A stretch of 64,000 nucleotides of DNA, taken from the NCBI RefSeq assembly GCF_001704615.3, contig NZ_CP029397.2:2480001-2544000 (forward strand). The letters are read 5' to 3'. The DNA is from Acinetobacter defluvii (GTDB lineage: Bacteria; Pseudomonadota; Gammaproteobacteria; Pseudomonadales; Moraxellaceae). The position numbers were made by a program, and so were the translations under genes. Every line of letters begins with the position of its first letter. Position 1 is the stretch's first letter. Under the pieces are notes generated by a model. The model was not told where the DNA came from. It made no database searches and was given only the letters and a program-made list of their open reading frames with translations. Below, in pieces: positions 62,136 to 64,000 of this stretch.

Positions 62136-62942
62136 ATGACGTTTTCTATTTCCCTCATACAACAAATCGATGCTCTCCTCCCCCAAACGCAATGTGGTTT
62201 ATGTGGTCATCGAGATGGGTGTTTACCTTATGCTAAAGCAATTGCTGAGGGAGAAGATGCCAATAAATGCGTTCCTGGAGGACAACCCGTAGCTGATGCT
62301 TTGGCAAATTTACTACAACGTGAAACATTAGCAGCAGAGCCAAGTGTTTGGGCTATTCAAAGTGATGGTCGCCCACAGCGCATGAAAGCGGTGATCCGTG
62401 AAGATGAATGCATTGGGTGTACCAAATGTATCAGCGCCTGCCCTGTTGATGCAATTATTGGCTCAGGTAAGCTGATGCACACAGTTTTAACGGACTTATG
62501 CACAGGATGTGAGCTTTGCATTCCGCCTTGTCCAGTCGATTGTATTGACTTAGTAGAAGATACCCAGCCTATACTGACAGATTCGCAGCGTATTGCTGAA
62601 CAAGATGATTTACGTCAGCGTTATTATGCACATATTCAGCGTGAGGAAAGTCGTCGTCTACACCGTAAAGGCCCTGTGGTACGTGCTGAAATTGATACGG
62701 AGTTATTTGCACAATATACTGAACAAAATCAACAACTCCCTGCAATTGAGGTCATCGAAAAATCAGAACACGCCAAGTTAGTTATGGATGCTAAAAGCAC
62801 CATTGAACTTGCCAAAATTCGCACACAAATTAAGAAGTTAGAAAAACAATTAAGCGTACGTGCAGATGAGAAAAAACAACAGCAATTAGATAGCCTTTTA
62901 CAGCAATTATCTGATTTACAAGGGGTTAAAGCATGGCTGTAA
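62136..62942 (+). CDS. rsxB: RnfB/RsxB-like iron-sulfur electron-transport protein
   Basis: 268 residues. An N-terminal 4Fe-4S domain ([22 protein letters not shown] and NKCVPGGQP) of the RnfB/Fer4_21 kind, then a two-cluster ferredoxin domain with [17 protein letters not shown] and [17 protein letters not shown] (about residues 92-140). A C-terminal helical charged tail ([19 protein letters not shown]) follows. It lacks the N-terminal hydrophobic segment of membrane-bound RnfB, so it should be cytoplasmic. Other rnf genes are not adjacent. The nth gene overlaps its end by 10 bases, the classic rnf-nth linkage. Confidence 0.9.
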   Translation: MTFSISLIQQIDALLPQTQCGLCGHRDGCLPYAKAIAEGEDANKCVPGGQPVADALANLLQRETLAAEPSVWAIQSDGRPQRMKAVIREDECIGCTKCISACPVDAIIGSGKLMHTVLTDLCTGCELCIPPCPVDCIDLVEDTQPILTDSQRIAEQDDLRQRYYAHIQREESRRLHRKGPVVRAEIDTELFAQYTEQNQQLPAIEVIEKSEHAKLVMDAKSTIELAKIRTQIKKLEKQLSVRADEKKQQQLDSLLQQLSDLQGVKAWL

Positions 62943-63619
62943 AAAACATGACTAAAAAGCAAATTCAAATATTTTTTGAACGCTTACGTGAGCAACGCCC
63001 AACCCCTAAAACTGAACTTAATTATTCTTCACCTTTTGAGCTTTTGGTGGCTGTAACCTTATCTGCACAAGCGACGGATGTGAGTGTGAATAAAGCTACA
63101 GACAAGCTTTTCCCTATCGCCAACACGCCTGAGGCAATCTATAACTTAGGTGTAGAGGGATTAAAGGAATATATCAAAACCATTGGTTTATATAATTCTA
63201 AAGCTGAAAACGTCATAAAAGCTTGTAAAATGCTAATAGAACTGCATAACAGTCAAGTTCCTGATAACCGAAAAGATTTAGAAGCGTTGCCTGGTGTCGG
63301 GCGTAAAACAGCCAATGTTGTACTCAATACCGCATTTGGACAAGCAACGATGGCCGTAGATACACATATCTTTCGTGTAGGTAATCGCACAGGTTTAGCT
63401 GTTGGTAAAAATGTTTTAGAAGTTGAACATCGACTGATCAAAGTCATTCCCAAAGAATTTATTTTGGATTCGCATCATTGGCTCATTTTACATGGGCGTT
63501 ATACTTGCATTGCACGTAAACCTAAATGTGGTGAATGTATCGTGTCGGATGTCTGTAATTGGACAGATAAATATGAGTTTGGTGCTGTTAGAGAAATTAA
63601 AGTGAAGAATGTAGAATAA
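62933..63619 (+). CDS. nth: Endonuclease III
   Basis: 228 residues, bifunctional DNA glycosylase/AP lyase that removes oxidised pyrimidines in base-excision repair. Helix-hairpin-helix [14 protein letters not shown] near 118 contains the catalytic Lys, and the catalytic Asp is in [12 protein letters not shown]. The 4Fe-4S cluster loop is C-x6-C-x2-C-x5-C in [17 protein letters not shown]. The first ATG has AAGGGG 7 bases upstream and overlaps the rsxB stop, so translation is coupled; a second in-frame ATG lies 15 bases later. Confidence 0.97.
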   Translation: MAVKNMTKKQIQIFFERLREQRPTPKTELNYSSPFELLVAVTLSAQATDVSVNKATDKLFPIANTPEAIYNLGVEGLKEYIKTIGLYNSKAENVIKACKMLIELHNSQVPDNRKDLEALPGVGRKTANVVLNTAFGQATMAVDTHIFRVGNRTGLAVGKNVLEVEHRLIKVIPKEFILDSHHWLILHGRYTCIARKPKCGECIVSDVCNWTDKYEFGAVREIKVKNVE

Positions 63620-63713
63620 AACTACTTGTTTTTCTTCTATAAACTCGACTTTTATCGATACAAATACCTATATTGAAATTAAAAAATTTCAGTACTATCC
63701 TCCAGTCTAATTA

Positions 63714-64000
63714 ACCTGAGTTCGATGAATATTATTAGTTTGCAATCAAATTTTTAAAAGTTGGTTTGCTAGTATTTAAACAATAGGCGACTACTGCCGA
63801 CATAATATTCACCATAAAATTATTAACCGAACGATGACGTGAATGATCTATTTGATGCAAATTTTTTAATTGGTCATTCACTGTTTCTATCAAACCACGT
63901 CGTGATAATAATTGCTTTTCAAATAATGTTTGTGACTCTTTCTGCTTCATATTTTTTCGTGAAGGTGTTAATAATTTTAACCCTCTTGCGATTAAAGCAT
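63714..64000 (-). mobile_element. IS982-family insertion sequence, partial at window edge
   Basis: An element beginning near 63714 with ACCTGAGTTCGAT, a sequence typical of IS982-type ends, and running off the window. The transposase C-terminus is inside. No intact left/right repeat pair can be checked because the other end lies outside. Confidence 0.7.
63735..64000 (-). CDS. IS982-family transposase, C-terminal part
   Basis: About 88 codons are visible and the frame is open to the window end. They end with RRGLIETVNDQLKNLHQIDHS and SVNNFMVNIMSAVVAYCLN, the conserved C-terminal block of IS982 DDE transposases with the catalytic Glu in LIETV. Upstream residues read ARGLKLLTPSRKNMKQKESQ, also typical. 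The apparent ATG at 63950 is internal; the real start lies outside. Whether the element is complete cannot be told. Confidence 0.85.
   Translation of the reverse strand, partial: ALIARGLKLLTPSRKNMKQKESQTLFEKQLLSRRGLIETVNDQLKNLHQIDHSRHRSVNNFMVNIMSAVVAYCLNTSKPTFKNLIAN

Overview
The window is a chromosomal segment of an Acinetobacter (Moraxellaceae, Gammaproteobacteria). The evidence is the AT-rich base composition, the DcaP-type porin, the pga genes, the META/DUF4377 lipoproteins, and a 10.1-kb resistance transposon bounded by two IS30-family copies that match ISAba125. The species cannot be fixed from sequence alone. No rRNA, tRNA or CRISPR array was recognised.

Layout. 1-2121: end of a cyanide-insensitive type cytochrome bd oxidase operon (cydA partial, cydB, and a 41-residue DUF2474 gene). 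2199-3658: a MocR-type regulator with a palindrome at its promoter. 3743-7454: a Fur-box-controlled ferric-siderophore ABC importer (two permeases, ATPase, lipoprotein binding protein) with no outer-membrane receptor beside it. 7680-8020: wreck of an IS3-type transposase. 8213-22908: ordinary chromosome (MFS transporter, acyl-CoA thioesterase, patatin lipoprotein, GltS, DcaP porin, cold-shock protein, peptide deformylase-like protein, diguanylate cyclase, PnuC, crotonase, alpha/beta hydrolase and several unknowns). 23004-27929: a frameshifted acyltransferase-3 gene followed by pgaD, pgaC and pgaB; pgaA is missing where it would be expected. 28400-36646: FKBP, YaeQ, a COG0523 GTPase, a small secreted protein, GST, pirin, a Na/Pi cotransporter and a putative solute-binding protein. 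36943-42030: a 1695-residue repetitive Bap-like adhesin. 42184-45978: a lipoprotein, 5-formyl-THF cyclo-ligase and Lon, followed by a candidate structured small RNA.

46505-56596 is a Tn125-type composite transposon: two directly repeated ISAba125 copies enclosing blaNDM-1, bleMBL, trpF, a dsbD fusion gene, cutA, groES, groEL and ISCR27, plus a short Acinetobacter acyltransferase fragment. Its interior is GC-rich and foreign. It records its own assembly: an ISCR element carried in a xanthomonad-like groESL-cutA-dsbD block, which was joined inside dsbD to a second GC-rich block (Tat/GH109 remnant, trpF, bleMBL, NDM body). The 5' end of blaNDM-1 was joined to an aphA6-like start next to ISAba125. 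The encoded metallo-beta-lactamase has the NDM-1 residue at every variant position I checked. It is driven by the hybrid promoter formed at the right-hand ISAba125 copy.

56735-64000 returns to chromosome: rlmH, a DOPA-dioxygenase-family protein, three META-domain lipoproteins in a row, gdhA, rsxB, nth, and an IS982-family element running off the end. I see no wholly new system. The most useful leads are the small RNA beside the transposon, the hairpin in the blaNDM leader, the pga locus lacking pgaA beside a T9 frameshift, and the META lipoprotein cluster.
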